Below, piece by piece: positions 43,087-51,615 of a stretch of DNA of 64,000 nt (its first letter is position 1; every line of letters starts with the position of its first letter). A program made the position numbers and the translations under genes. The notes below the pieces were generated by a model. The model made no database searches and was not told the DNA's origin. It saw nothing but the letters and a program-made list of their open reading frames with translations. This stretch comes from Lentzea albidocapillata subsp. violacea (GTDB lineage Bacteria > Actinomycetota > Actinomycetes > Mycobacteriales > Pseudonocardiaceae). The stretch spans positions 372,001 to 436,000 of the forward strand of contig NZ_FNET01000002.1 in the NCBI RefSeq assembly GCF_900100275.1. The letters are read 5' to 3'.

Positions 43087-44682
43087 CTATGGAACCACCC
43101 GTGACTGGTCCGGCTTCGTCGGTTCGGCGAACAGCAGGTGCCGCACGTGCGCGGGTCCCTTGGCCAGCGCACGAGCCGTGTCCTGGTTCTGCTGGTCCAC
43201 GACGGTGCCGCGTTCGACGTGCTGGCGCAGATGCTCCTGCCACGTCGCCACGATGAAGGTCTCCAGGAACGTCCCGGGCTGCTCGGTGTCCCGGAACAAC
43301 CCCCACATCGTCGCCCCGGTGCGCCTGCGGGCCCGGCCGACGCGCTGCATGGCGTCGATGAACGCGTCCTCGTTCTCCGGCGCCACCGGCCACTCCACCG
43401 TGACCAGCACGGGGCCGGCGGCGGTGTCGGTGATCTCCGGCGGCGCCTCCCAGTACGTGGCGGGACTGACGTCGAGCGGCCGGTCGTTCAGCGGCAGCCA
43501 CCTGGTCGCCGCGAGCGCCAGCACGACCATCGCCACCGCGGGCACGATCATGGCCACCTTGAGGCTGTACGCGACCGCGATGGCACCCCACACGACCGCC
43601 CCCAGCGCCTGACCGCCCATGAGGATCAGCTGGTAGTAGGCCAGCGCCCGCGCCCGTGTCCACGCGGGCAGCAGGACCTGCGCGGTGGCGTTGAACGTCG
43701 ACAGCGTGGCGATCCAGCAGGCCCCCGTCAGCAACATCGCCACGATCACCAGCGCGAAACTCGGCGTCAGCACCGCCGTGCTCGTCGCTCCCGCGTAGAC
43801 GAACGTCGCGAACAGGACCATCCGGTTCTTGCTCATGCGCCGCAACAGTTTCGGCACCACGAACGCGCCGCCGATCGCCCCTGCACCGACACTGCCGAGC
43901 AGCACGCCGTACCCGCCGGCGTCGAGTCGCAACGGGCCGCGCGCGATCGCCGGCAGCAGCGCCCACAACCCGCTGCCGAACACGATGAACAACGTCAGCC
44001 GCGTGAGCACGCGCCGGAACAGCGGCGAACTGGCCACGTACCGCGCGCCCGTCCGCATCGCGGTCGTGATGTGCTCCGCGCCGAGCGGCCGGTGGTCCGA
44101 CGGCCGCTTCCACCGCGTGAGCACGATCAGCACCCCGAGGAAGCTGACCGTGTTGAACGCGAACGTCGCCTCCGGCCCCGCCAGCGCGATCAGCAACCCG
44201 CCGAGCGCGGGCCCGATCGCGCGCCCGACGTTCATGTTGACGCCGTTGAGCAGCGCGGCCTGCGGAATCTCCTCGCGCGACACCAGTTCCGGCTGGATCG
44301 CCTGGAACGACGGCATCGACAACGCCTGCCCGATCGCCATCAGCGCGAGCAACCCGAGCAGGCTCGCCGGCGTGGCCCTGCCGGTGCCCGCGAGCAGCAT
44401 CAGCCCGCCCGCGCCCGCCAGCATCAACGCCTGGCCGGAGATCAGCACGTGACGCCGGTCGAGGATGTCGCCCAGTGCCCCGAACGGCACCACGAGCAGG
44501 AACACCGGCAGCGTCGTGGCGGTCTGGACGAGCGCGACCTGCAGGGCGCTGCCACCGAGGTCGCCCATGAGCCACTGGGCGCCGACGGTCTGCGCCCACG
44601 TGCCGATGTTGGAGGCGAACTGGGCGAGCCACAGCGCACGGAACGCGTTGTGGCGCAAGGGTGCCCACGAGGAGACGGTCAC
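43087..44682 (-). CDS. MFS exporter with C-terminal ABM-like domain
   Basis: 531 aa, GTG 44682. Residues 1-410 are 12 membrane helices of the EntS/MFS_3 type (FRALWLAQFASNIGTWAQTVGAQW). The last 115 residues form a soluble ABM-like ferredoxin-fold domain (VLVTVEWPVAPENEDAFIDA, GATMWGLFRDTEQPGTFLE), a fusion seen in several Actinobacteria. EntS-type transporters export siderophores and other small molecules. It precedes the collagenase on the same strand with an 87-bp gap. Confidence 0.88.
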   Translation of the reverse strand: MTVSSWAPLRHNAFRALWLAQFASNIGTWAQTVGAQWLMGDLGGSALQVALVQTATTLPVFLLVVPFGALGDILDRRHVLISGQALMLAGAGGLMLLAGTGRATPASLLGLLALMAIGQALSMPSFQAIQPELVSREEIPQAALLNGVNMNVGRAIGPALGGLLIALAGPEATFAFNTVSFLGVLIVLTRWKRPSDHRPLGAEHITTAMRTGARYVASSPLFRRVLTRLTLFIVFGSGLWALLPAIARGPLRLDAGGYGVLLGSVGAGAIGGAFVVPKLLRRMSKNRMVLFATFVYAGATSTAVLTPSFALVIVAMLLTGACWIATLSTFNATAQVLLPAWTRARALAYYQLILMGGQALGAVVWGAIAVAYSLKVAMIVPAVAMVVLALAATRWLPLNDRPLDVSPATYWEAPPEITDTAAGPVLVTVEWPVAPENEDAFIDAMQRVGRARRRTGATMWGLFRDTEQPGTFLETFIVATWQEHLRQHVERGTVVDQQNQDTARALAKGPAHVRHLLFAEPTKPDQSRVVP

Positions 44683-44782
44683 TCGCCGATCTTCACATCC
44701 GCGGGTGCCGCTTGCCGAACGCCGCGACCACTTCTTTCGGTCAACACTGAAGCTACCGAGAGAACTACGCCTCGCGTACGCA

Positions 44783-44798
44783 AGTGATTTGGATCACA
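44783..44798. promoter_or_regulatory. Crp/GlxR-type site upstream of espG1
   Basis: AGTGATTTGGATCACA matches TGTGA-N6-TCACA in 9 of 10 conserved positions. It lies 235 bp upstream of the GATACT box that serves the espG gene and matches the site at 46000-46015 in both flanking arms and central bases (GTGATTTGGRTCACA). Confidence 0.75.
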
Positions 44799-45000
44799 TC
44801 GCTACCGAGGACCCTGCCGCCGCGGACGCATGAACGGGCGGCGGGTGTCCGCCCTGTTCACGTCCTGAAAGCGCTCTCGGAACCTGCGAAAACAAGCGTT
44901 CACCCTGCCTGCGTTCGCCCGGAATCTGCCCGATTCCCCGGACCACGACAGATTGTGAACATTCGTCTCAACCGGGTGCGTATTCGCTCAATGGTGAACG

Positions 45001-45024
45001 GTTGCCCCAATTCTGCTTGATACT
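45001..45024 (+). promoter_or_regulatory. Promoter of the espG1 unit
   Basis: GATACT (45019-45024) is the -10 box. The preceding GTTGCCCCAA is conserved in the same place in the second unit (GTTGCGCCAA at 46216-46225). A further conserved block TTGTGAACA-N3-GTCTCAA lies upstream at 44953-44972. The transcript would start about 35 nt before the GTG. Confidence 0.65.
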
Positions 45025-45063
45025 GCGCGCAAAGCAGGCAGAGCAGAAAGGTTCCGAGCACTC

Positions 45064-45825
45064 GTGATCACGCCCGAGTACTTGCTGTCGACCCGCGAGT
45101 TCGAGGTGCTGTGGCAGACGCTGCGGCTCGGCAGAATGCCGTACCCGCTCGACGTGCCCAGCGAAGGAGCGACCGAGCAGGACGTCAAGGCACTGCAGGA
45201 CAGGACGATCGCCGGCCTGCGCCGGCGCGGCATCGCCGGCGACGTGCGGCTGGAGGACCTGCTGCAGGTGCTCGGCGACCACGAGGTGTCCGTGGACGCC
45301 GTCGCCGGGCTCGACCGGACGGTGCGGGCGCTGGCCGCGTCCAGCGGAGACCAGGCCGTGCTCGCCGTCATCGACGGCGACAACGTCGGCCTCTCGCAGA
45401 TCAGGGCCACGGCGCTGGCCCGCGAGATCGTCCGGGTGCTGCCCGAGGGTGTCGCGGGCCCCGGCAGCGCGCTGTCCGTGCGACTGGAGACGTTGCAGGA
45501 GGCGGTCGCACTGCAGGAGGCCGAGCAGGAGGAGGACTCCGAGGACCCGTGGGGCGCGGCCGACGAGGAACTGGACGACCGCGAGGCGTTGCTGAAGGCC
45601 GGACTGTCCGCGCAGGACGCGCGCCAGATGGACGAGCTGGCGCAGAACCGGGTCGCGGGTGGCCAGTTCGGCGTCACACACGGGCGGCACCGCGCCGACG
45701 TGGTGATCAACTGGTTCGACACCCACCAGGGCCGTTACCTGATGGTCCGCTCCGACGGCTGGCTCAGCCTGTCGCCCACCGACAACGACCGGATCGCGAC
45801 GCGGATCGACGCGGTGCTGGCCTGA
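45064..45825 (+). CDS. ESX secretion-associated EspG-family chaperone, copy 1
   Basis: 253 aa, GTG 45064. It aligns along its length with the 48472-49227 protein: ITPEYLLSTREFEVLWQ and VINWFDTHQGRYLMV. EspG proteins bind PE/PPE-type heterodimers in the cytoplasm and deliver them to the ESX machinery. Here it precedes the PE/PPE-like genes but has its own promoter and terminator. Residues 140-175 are an acidic insertion (EAEQEEDSEDPWG). The C-terminal 80 residues are almost unchanged between copies. Confidence 0.88.
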   Translation: MITPEYLLSTREFEVLWQTLRLGRMPYPLDVPSEGATEQDVKALQDRTIAGLRRRGIAGDVRLEDLLQVLGDHEVSVDAVAGLDRTVRALAASSGDQAVLAVIDGDNVGLSQIRATALAREIVRVLPEGVAGPGSALSVRLETLQEAVALQEAEQEEDSEDPWGAADEELDDREALLKAGLSAQDARQMDELAQNRVAGGQFGVTHGRHRADVVINWFDTHQGRYLMVRSDGWLSLSPTDNDRIATRIDAVLA

Positions 45826-45875
45826 AGGTGAACGCGGTGCGTCCCAGCGCACAACAATGATCCAAAACGGTCAGG

Positions 45876-45903
45876 ACGGGCGTACTCTCCGGAGTGCGCC
45901 CGT
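45876..45903 (+). terminator. Strong terminator after espG1
   Basis: ACGGGCGTACTC (45876-45887) pairs with GAGTGCGCCCGT (45892-45903) around TCCG, with one T-G pair. It separates espG1 from the next unit. Confidence 0.85.
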
Positions 45904-45999
45904 GCTCTTGTGCCGGTCCAAAGGTTCAGCCGATCCGGTGAACGCCGAACCAGCTGGTGACGGACCTCAAGAGAGCCCTAAATCCGCGTGAATGGCTGA

Positions 46000-46015
46000 T
46001 GTGATTTGGGTCACA
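46000..46015. promoter_or_regulatory. Perfect Crp/GlxR consensus site
   Basis: TGTGATTTGGGTCACA matches TGTGA-N6-TCACA exactly. It lies 220 bp upstream of the GATACT promoter of the PE-like gene, at the same relative position as the site at 44783-44798 relative to espG1. Confidence 0.85.
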
Positions 46016-46215
46016 GCACCCCAGGTCAAGAGCCGTTCCAGGGATGCGAACAGAGATCGAGAGCCCGAACGGGCAGCACCCGGAGAGCGCTCCCACAACC
46101 AGCGCAAACGATCACGCCCGTTACTCCATGTTCACCCGACCGTGGCCCGTTTCGGTCCGTGGCAACGCATTGTGAACACGGGTCTCAATTGGTAACTCGC
46201 ACGCCGCAAAGTAAG

Positions 46216-46248
46216 CGTTGCGCCAAAAGACACCCGATACTGCCCGCA
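46216..46248 (+). promoter_or_regulatory. Leaderless promoter of the PE-like gene
   Basis: GATACT (46236-46241) is followed by six nucleotides and the ATG at 46248, the spacing of a leaderless transcript. GTTGCGCCAA at 46216-46225 matches the espG1 promoter block. The CAGCTGATC near 46803 is the only other promoter-like feature; none is convincing. Confidence 0.7.
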
Positions 46249-46628
46249 TGTACATCGTCGGTGACAAAGACGCTGTCCCGCTCGGGGACACCGTCAGCTC
46301 GGGTCAGGTGCAGATCGACCCGGACGCGGGCGAGGAACTACGCAAGCAGTTCCAGGCCCAGATCGACCAGGTCGACTCCTGGATCGAGCGCGCCAACACG
46401 AGCATCGCCCGCCCCGCACCGCTCGGTGCGAACCCGGTCGGCGACAAGATGCGCGACAAGTTCACCCATCGTGCCGAGGGTGAGCAGTACTCGTTCGTCA
46501 GTGTCATGACCGCGTACCGCACGGTTCTGGAGCAGACGAAGAACTCGATCGTCGAGGCGATCGGCAACTTCACCAGGCTCGACGAGGACCAGCAGGCCGA
46601 ACTGAAGAAGCACATGGGTAACAGCTGA
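46248..46628 (+). CDS. PE-like helical ESX substrate (126 aa)
   Basis: ATG 46248. Two long helices (about 28-48 and 78-115), an N-terminal region without signal peptide, and the position immediately before a PPE-like gene all suit the PE half of a secreted heterodimer. The sequence differs from mycobacterial PE proteins, and a YxxxD/E export tag is not obvious. Comparable small proteins are found before PPE-like genes in other Pseudonocardiales. It is separated from the PPE-like gene by a 161-bp repeat element. Confidence 0.6.
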   Translation: MYIVGDKDAVPLGDTVSSGQVQIDPDAGEELRKQFQAQIDQVDSWIERANTSIARPAPLGANPVGDKMRDKFTHRAEGEQYSFVSVMTAYRTVLEQTKNSIVEAIGNFTRLDEDQQAELKKHMGNS

Positions 46629-46632
46629 TCTA

Positions 46633-46793
46633 GTGGCGCGACCCGGAAAGCTGGCGAGGCAATCCGCGCTCAGCAGGGCGCCTCGCGGCGCCGCCCCCAC
46701 GCCCCCGTACCACCAGTACGAGGACGTGGGGCCGACACCACGATGCACCCGCCTGACCCCGAATTCCCCCGGCAACTTTCCGGGCCACACCAC
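46633..46793. mobile_element. 161-bp MITE-like element between PE- and PPE-like genes
   Basis: The ends are imperfect inverted repeats: 46633-46655 and 46771-46793 match in 18 of 23 positions. Inside, 46667-46689 is identical to 5810-5832 (reverse) and 46745-46773 closely matches the other core block of the first element. A middle portion of about 55 bp (including CGTACCACCAGTACG) is absent from the shorter copy. It has no protein gene, and it lies inside an operon without blocking downstream expression signals. Confidence 0.7.
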
Positions 46794-46834
46794 CAGTGGC
46801 CAGCTGATCCAACGGAGTGAGAGGCGAGCCGGTC

Positions 46835-48475
46835 ATGCCCCCCGAGACCGACCCGAGCGAAGTCGAGAACGTCCCGGTCCTCACGGACCCGCAGAACTGG
46901 GCGTCTCGATCGCACCAAGAGCTGTATGCCGCGGTGCACAACAACAACGACCCCGGTCAGGCCGGCCAGATCAGCTCCGACTGGGGCAAGTACGGCAACG
47001 AGCTGACCGAGGCGTCCCGAGTCATCAACTCGGTCATCACCTCGTCCGAGTCGAAGTGGACGGGTGCCGCCGCCGAGGCCGCCCGCGCCGCGATGAAGAA
47101 GCTCGGGACCTGGGTCGACGAGACCGCGCGCACGGCCGTCGAGGTCGGTCACAAGGTCGCCGACCAGGGCCGTGTCATGGAGACCGCCAGGGCGCAGATG
47201 CCCCAGCCCGTCCAGTTCGACTGGAACAAGGCCGCGGCCGCGCTCTCCCAGCCCGGCACGCCCGCCTTCGTGCTGGCCTCCGCCGACATCCAGGCCGCCA
47301 ACGCCGCCTCGCGCGCGGCGCACGACCAGGCGGTCGGCGTGATGACCAACATGGAGAACAACTCCCGGCAGATCGACTCGTCGACGCCCGTCTTCAAGCC
47401 GCCGTTCAACCCGAACACCGGCAAGGTCGAGGAACCGGTCATGGCGGTGCCGCGCTCCGGCGCGGCCGCGCTCAGCAACGGCGTGGACGGCCTCATGTCG
47501 ACCCAGACGGCGAGTGCCGGCACGGCGACGGCCGCTCCGCTCGGCCAGCAGTCGGGTTCCGGCACCAGCGGCGTGACCAACGGCGGCGCGGGCGGCGGCA
47601 GTGGCGTGAACCAGCCCGCCGCGGCGGCCTACTCGCCTTCCGCTCCTGGCTACACCGGACCCGGCGGTGCGGGTGGGGGCGCCGGTGGCGGCAGCAGCTA
47701 CACGCCTCAGATGGGCAACACGAACACGAACACCGCCGCGGCCTACACGCCGACCGCCCCGGGCTACAACCCCGGCAGCACGCACACCAGCGGCAGCGGT
47801 GGTAGTGGCGGCGGCAGCAGTTACACCCCGCAGATGGGTCCCGGCTACACGCCGCAGATGGGCCCCGGTGGCAAGACGAACACCGGTGGCAACCAGAACA
47901 TCCCGAAGCCCCCGGTCGTCGGCCGCGACATCGCGAACCCGAACTACACCCCGCAGAACATCAAGGGTGGTCCCGCTCCCTACACGCCGACGGCGCCCGG
48001 TTACAACGGTCCCGGTGGCGCGGGCGGCGGCGCCGGTGGTGGTGGCGGCGGTGGCGGTGCCGGTGGCGGCGCGGGCGCGAAGGGCCCCATGCCGTACACC
48101 CCGCAGATGGGTGCCGGCGGTGGTGGTGGCGGCGCGTTCGGCGGCGGCGCGGGCGGTACCGCGGGTGCCGGTGGTGCCGGTGGTGGCGCGATGCAGCCCG
48201 GTGGTGGAGCCGGTGTCCAGGGCCAGGCAGGCCGTGGCGGCATGCCGATGGGCATGGGTCCCGGTGGCGCCGCGGCGGCCGGTGCCGGCATGGGCGCGGG
48301 CGCGCCGATGGGTGGTGCTCCCGGAGCCGGTGGCCGTGGCGAGGAGGACAAGGAACACCGTTCCGCCAGCTACATCATGGGCGGCGACCTGTTCGAGGTC
48401 CCCGGTGAGAACCTGCCCCCGTCGGTGATCGGTGCCGCGAAGGTCAAGAAGCAGAAGGGGGCCGAGTCGTCTTGA
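46835..48475 (+). CDS. PPE-like ESX substrate with Gly/Tyr-rich repeat tail
   Basis: 546 aa, ATG 46835. The N-terminal 190 residues are helical with a W-x-G turn (SKWTGAAAEAARAAM, about 70-85), as in WXG100 and PPE domains. The remainder is low-complexity Gly/Pro/Ser with repeated YTPTAPGYNGPG, YTPQMG and similar units, ending in a conserved acidic motif and SASYIMGGDLFEVPGENLPPSV. GTG 46817 is an alternative start with a poor site. Its stop overlaps the TTG of espG2 by 4 nt, so PPE and chaperone are coupled. Confidence 0.75.
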   Translation: MPPETDPSEVENVPVLTDPQNWASRSHQELYAAVHNNNDPGQAGQISSDWGKYGNELTEASRVINSVITSSESKWTGAAAEAARAAMKKLGTWVDETARTAVEVGHKVADQGRVMETARAQMPQPVQFDWNKAAAALSQPGTPAFVLASADIQAANAASRAAHDQAVGVMTNMENNSRQIDSSTPVFKPPFNPNTGKVEEPVMAVPRSGAAALSNGVDGLMSTQTASAGTATAAPLGQQSGSGTSGVTNGGAGGGSGVNQPAAAAYSPSAPGYTGPGGAGGGAGGGSSYTPQMGNTNTNTAAAYTPTAPGYNPGSTHTSGSGGSGGGSSYTPQMGPGYTPQMGPGGKTNTGGNQNIPKPPVVGRDIANPNYTPQNIKGGPAPYTPTAPGYNGPGGAGGGAGGGGGGGGAGGGAGAKGPMPYTPQMGAGGGGGGAFGGGAGGTAGAGGAGGGAMQPGGGAGVQGQAGRGGMPMGMGPGGAAAAGAGMGAGAPMGGAPGAGGRGEEDKEHRSASYIMGGDLFEVPGENLPPSVIGAAKVKKQKGAESS

Positions 48476-49227
48476 TCACGCCCGAGTTCCTGCTCTCGCC
48501 CCGCGAGTTCGACGTCCTGTGGCACGGCCTGCGGCTCGGCAGAGTGCCCTACCCGCTCGACGTGCCGAACGAGGGTGCGACCGAGCAGGAACGCCGCGTG
48601 CTCGTCACGAAGACGATGGACGACCTGCGGTCGCGGGGCCTCGTGGACAACGACCGCCTTGAGGACTTCCTGCGGCTGCTCGCCGACCACAGGGTGTCCG
48701 TGGACGCCGTCGCCGGTCTCGACCGCACGGTGCGGGCGCTCGCCGTCTCCAACGGTGAGCGCGCCGCGCTGGCGATCATCGACGACGACCGGGTCGGGCT
48801 GCTGGAGATCCGGGAGACCGGTATCGCCCGCGAGATCGTCAAGGTGCTGCCCGACGCCGTGCCCGGTCCGGGCACGGCGGTGAACGTGCGGGTGCAGTCG
48901 CTCCAGGACGCCGTCGTGCTGCAGGAGGCCGAGGAGGCCGGCCCGGACGACGACCTGTTCGGCGACGGCCAGGTGGACGACCAGGAGGCGCTGCAGCAGG
49001 CCGGTCTGTCCGCGCAGGACGCGAAGCAGTTCGGTGAGCTCGCGTCGAACCGCGTCGCGGGCGGCCAGTTCGGCGTCACCCAGGACCGCCAGCGGTCGGG
49101 TGTCGTCATCAACTGGTTCGACACCCACCAGGGCCGTTATCTGATGGTCAACTCGGACGGCTGGCTCAGCCTGTCGCCCACCGACAACGACCGCATCGCC
49201 ACCCGAATCGACGCCGTGCTCGCGTGA
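48472..49227 (+). CDS. EspG-family chaperone, copy 2
   Basis: 251 aa, TTG 48472 within TTGA. It matches the first EspG copy nearly throughout, including VPYPLDVPNEGATEQE and the C-terminal 40 residues (TPTDN-type motif LSPTDNDRIATRIDAVLA). Because it follows the PPE-like gene directly, it is probably the cognate chaperone. The insert of the first copy (residues 140-175) differs here, so the two may bind different partners. Confidence 0.88.
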   Translation: MITPEFLLSPREFDVLWHGLRLGRVPYPLDVPNEGATEQERRVLVTKTMDDLRSRGLVDNDRLEDFLRLLADHRVSVDAVAGLDRTVRALAVSNGERAALAIIDDDRVGLLEIRETGIAREIVKVLPDAVPGPGTAVNVRVQSLQDAVVLQEAEEAGPDDDLFGDGQVDDQEALQQAGLSAQDAKQFGELASNRVAGGQFGVTQDRQRSGVVINWFDTHQGRYLMVNSDGWLSLSPTDNDRIATRIDAVLA

Positions 49228-49279
49228 ACTGACGCGTCACAGCCGAACCGCAGTCGAACCGCCGCCGCCGGAGGACCGT

Positions 49280-49786
49280 GTGAACCCCGCGAACCCCTAT
49301 CAGTGGGTCGAAGAGTACGAGGCCAAGCTGGCCGACCTGAAGCAGAAGTCGGAGGACCTCACGGAGAACTTCGCGGCGTCCTCCGCCACCGTGACGTCGA
49401 AGGACGGCGCGGTGACCGTGACGGTGGGTCCCAACGGCGGTCTGCAGAACCTGCAGCTGGGACACCGCGCGGTCGAGCTGGGCGGGTCCCGGCTCACCGC
49501 GTTGATCCTGGAGACCGCTCGTGCGGCCCAGAAGCAGGCGGCACAGCAGGTCCTCGAGCTCTTCAAGCCGCTCGGCGAGGGCACCGAGGCCTACCAGATG
49601 GTCTCGGACTCGATCCCGGACGACGAGGCCGAAGAGGACACCGACCCGTACGACGAGGTCGACGACGAGCCGGAACCCGCTCCGGCTCCCCCGGTCAGCC
49701 GACCGGCGGCGGCCCCGCAGCCCGCCGCGGCACCGCGTCGCCGGCGTGCGGACGACGAAGACGACGACGACAACCAGCCCTGGTAA
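49280..49786 (+). CDS. YbaB/EbfC-like protein with acidic tail (EspL-like)
   Basis: 168 aa, GTG 49280 with GGAGGA upstream. Residues 1-105 have the YbaB/EbfC pattern (SSATVTSKDGAVTVTVGPNGGL, RLTALILETARAAQKQA). The tail is Asp/Glu/Pro-rich and ends in an Arg cluster and NQPW. Mycobacterial EspL, a YbaB-like protein, is encoded with ESX-1 substrates and helps their stability; this is its likely counterpart. Confidence 0.8.
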   Translation: MNPANPYQWVEEYEAKLADLKQKSEDLTENFAASSATVTSKDGAVTVTVGPNGGLQNLQLGHRAVELGGSRLTALILETARAAQKQAAQQVLELFKPLGEGTEAYQMVSDSIPDDEAEEDTDPYDEVDDEPEPAPAPPVSRPAAAPQPAAAPRRRRADDEDDDDNQPW

Positions 49787-49795
49787 GGAACAGCG

Positions 49796-51547
49796 ATGCC
49801 TGAAACTCCACTCCCGTCTCCTCCCGGGATGAAGATCACCGAGGAGAACAAGCTCAAGGGCTCGCTGTTCATCGAGGCCTACGGCAGCCTGATCGACGGC
49901 ATCAGCAAGGACGCCGAGTCCGAGACCGAGAAGGCGCTGGACATCACGTTCAACGCCATCGGTGCCGCCTCGGCCACGGTGATGCTGGCGATCGACCCGC
50001 TCGGCAGCATCATCGGTGCCGGTGTCGGCTGGCTGATCGAGCACGTGTCGTTCCTGCGTGACGCCCTGAACCAGCTGATGGGCAACCCGGAGGAGATCCA
50101 GGCCAACGTCGACGCCAACAAGGCCCGCGCGGCCGAACTGCGGGTGCTGGCCGAGGACCACAAGAGCGGCCTCGCGACGTTCGACGGCTGGACGGGCACG
50201 TCGTCAGAGCGCTTCAAGGCGTCCATGGACGGCATGGGCCAGGAGCTCGACGACCTCGCGAACGCCGTCGAGAGCAAGGCCAAGATCGTCGCGATCATGG
50301 GCATGCTCGTCACGGTGCTGCGTGACATCGTCCGCGACCTGATCGCCCAGCTGATCGGTTCGCTGATCGGTGGCGCGCTGATCGCCGCCGCCATGATGAT
50401 CCCGACCTTCGGTGCCTCGATCGCGATCTTCGGTGGCTTCGCGGTCGGCAAGGCGGTCGCGCTGGGCGTGAACATCGCGTCCCGCGTGGCTCGCGTCGTC
50501 GCCGCCCTCGGCCGTCAGATGAAGCGCATCGGCGACCTCGACGACATCATGGCCAAGATCAGCAAGGGCTGGAACCGCTTCGAGAACTCCGCCGACGTCG
50601 CCGAGATCACCTACGAGGGCTACAAGGCCCAGGACGGCGTCAACAAGGAGATCGACAAGGCGATGGAGGGCAGGGGCGGTGGCGGCAACCAGCCTCCCGG
50701 TGCGACCGACGGCACCGGCACCGCCAGCGCGACGATGGCGAACGCCCGTGTCGGCACGGTCCAGCAGGAAGGGACCGCGCAGGCCACGCTCGCGAACGCT
50801 GTCCTGAGGCCGGCGGAGGCGGACCAGCCGGTGCAGGCCTTCAGGCGGGTCGCGGAGCCGATGCAGCCCATGCGCGCTGTCCGTGCGATGGACGCGGTCG
50901 AGCCGATGCAGGCCCGCATGGCCGTGGCCGCAGAACAGCCGATGCAGGCGCGCATGGCCGTGGCCGCAGAACAGCCGTTGCAGGCGCGCATGGCCGTGAG
51001 TGCAGAACAGCCGTTGCAGGCGCGCATGGCCGTGAGTGCAGAACAGCCGATGCAGCCGCTGCAACGCACCGCCATGATCGCAGAACAGCCTGTACAGGCG
51101 TTCCAGCACACGCAGCAGATGGAAGCCGTGCAGCCGATGCAGCGAGCGGAGGCGCTCCAGGCTCCCGTGGCGTTCTCCCGTTCGGAGGCTTCGGACTCGA
51201 CGATGGTGTCGGGCGTCAGCATGACCTCGGGGACGCCGGCGTACGAGGCCGTCCAGCCGATGCAGGCGCGTGAGATGTACATCAGCCCGGAGACGCCGTC
51301 CGAGCCGTTGCAGGCCCAGTCGGGTTACGAGCCGCTCGCGCGCACGCAGATGTCGCACGCGTACGACGCCCTCGAGCCGTCGCAGTACGCGCGCGTCGAC
51401 GCCGAACCCGTCTACGAGAGCGTCAACCCGCTCATGGCGAGCGAGCCGCTGCAGCAGACCACGGCGTACGAGGCGGCCGGCGGTGCCGCGGCCCAGCCTC
51501 TGCGGCCGACCATCGCGCACGAGCGTTCCGTCCGGCCGACAGAGTAA
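49796..51547 (+). CDS. EspA/EspE-like ESX substrate with WXG region and membrane helices
   Basis: 583 aa, ATG 49796 with AAGGAA. Residues 15-90 contain a first hydrophobic region (ATVMLAIDPLGSIIGAGVGWL). A WTG motif lies at about 130 (FDGWTGTSSERFKASM). A long hydrophobic helical pair spans 165-225 (LIAQLIGSLIGGALIAAAM). The second half is disordered with a 12-residue repeat. The organisation resembles EspA/EspE, which co-secrete with PE/PPE substrates. It may also be the membrane partner of the giant protein that follows. Confidence 0.7.
   Translation: MPETPLPSPPGMKITEENKLKGSLFIEAYGSLIDGISKDAESETEKALDITFNAIGAASATVMLAIDPLGSIIGAGVGWLIEHVSFLRDALNQLMGNPEEIQANVDANKARAAELRVLAEDHKSGLATFDGWTGTSSERFKASMDGMGQELDDLANAVESKAKIVAIMGMLVTVLRDIVRDLIAQLIGSLIGGALIAAAMMIPTFGASIAIFGGFAVGKAVALGVNIASRVARVVAALGRQMKRIGDLDDIMAKISKGWNRFENSADVAEITYEGYKAQDGVNKEIDKAMEGRGGGGNQPPGATDGTGTASATMANARVGTVQQEGTAQATLANAVLRPAEADQPVQAFRRVAEPMQPMRAVRAMDAVEPMQARMAVAAEQPMQARMAVAAEQPLQARMAVSAEQPLQARMAVSAEQPMQPLQRTAMIAEQPVQAFQHTQQMEAVQPMQRAEALQAPVAFSRSEASDSTMVSGVSMTSGTPAYEAVQPMQAREMYISPETPSEPLQAQSGYEPLARTQMSHAYDALEPSQYARVDAEPVYESVNPLMASEPLQQTTAYEAAGGAAAQPLRPTIAHERSVRPTE
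50906..51049 (+). repeat. Four tandem 36-bp units in the EspA/E-like gene
   Basis: Units start at 50906, 50942, 50978 and 51014. Each encodes a 12-residue unit such as MQARMAVAAEQP. The number of in-frame units can vary freely. Confidence 0.9.
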
Positions 51548-51562
51548 GTCCCAGCCAACAGC

Positions 51563-51580
51563 CGGGATCCCGCGATCCCG
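51563..51580 (+). terminator. Weak hairpin before the giant gene
   Basis: CGGGATC (51563-51569) pairs with GATCCCG (51574-51580) around CCGC and is followed by CCTTGTTCTG. It may attenuate read-through from the EspA/E-like gene into the giant gene. Confidence 0.5.
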
Positions 51581-51615
51581 CCTTGTTCTGACGCAGCACT
51601 GGAGAATCGCCGCTC

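Noticed and set aside
45992-46195. Short frame of 67 codons between the Crp site and the PE-like gene
   Set aside because: It covers the conserved promoter block (46158-46241) and begins at the Crp site, has no ribosome site and shows a basic, low-complexity product.
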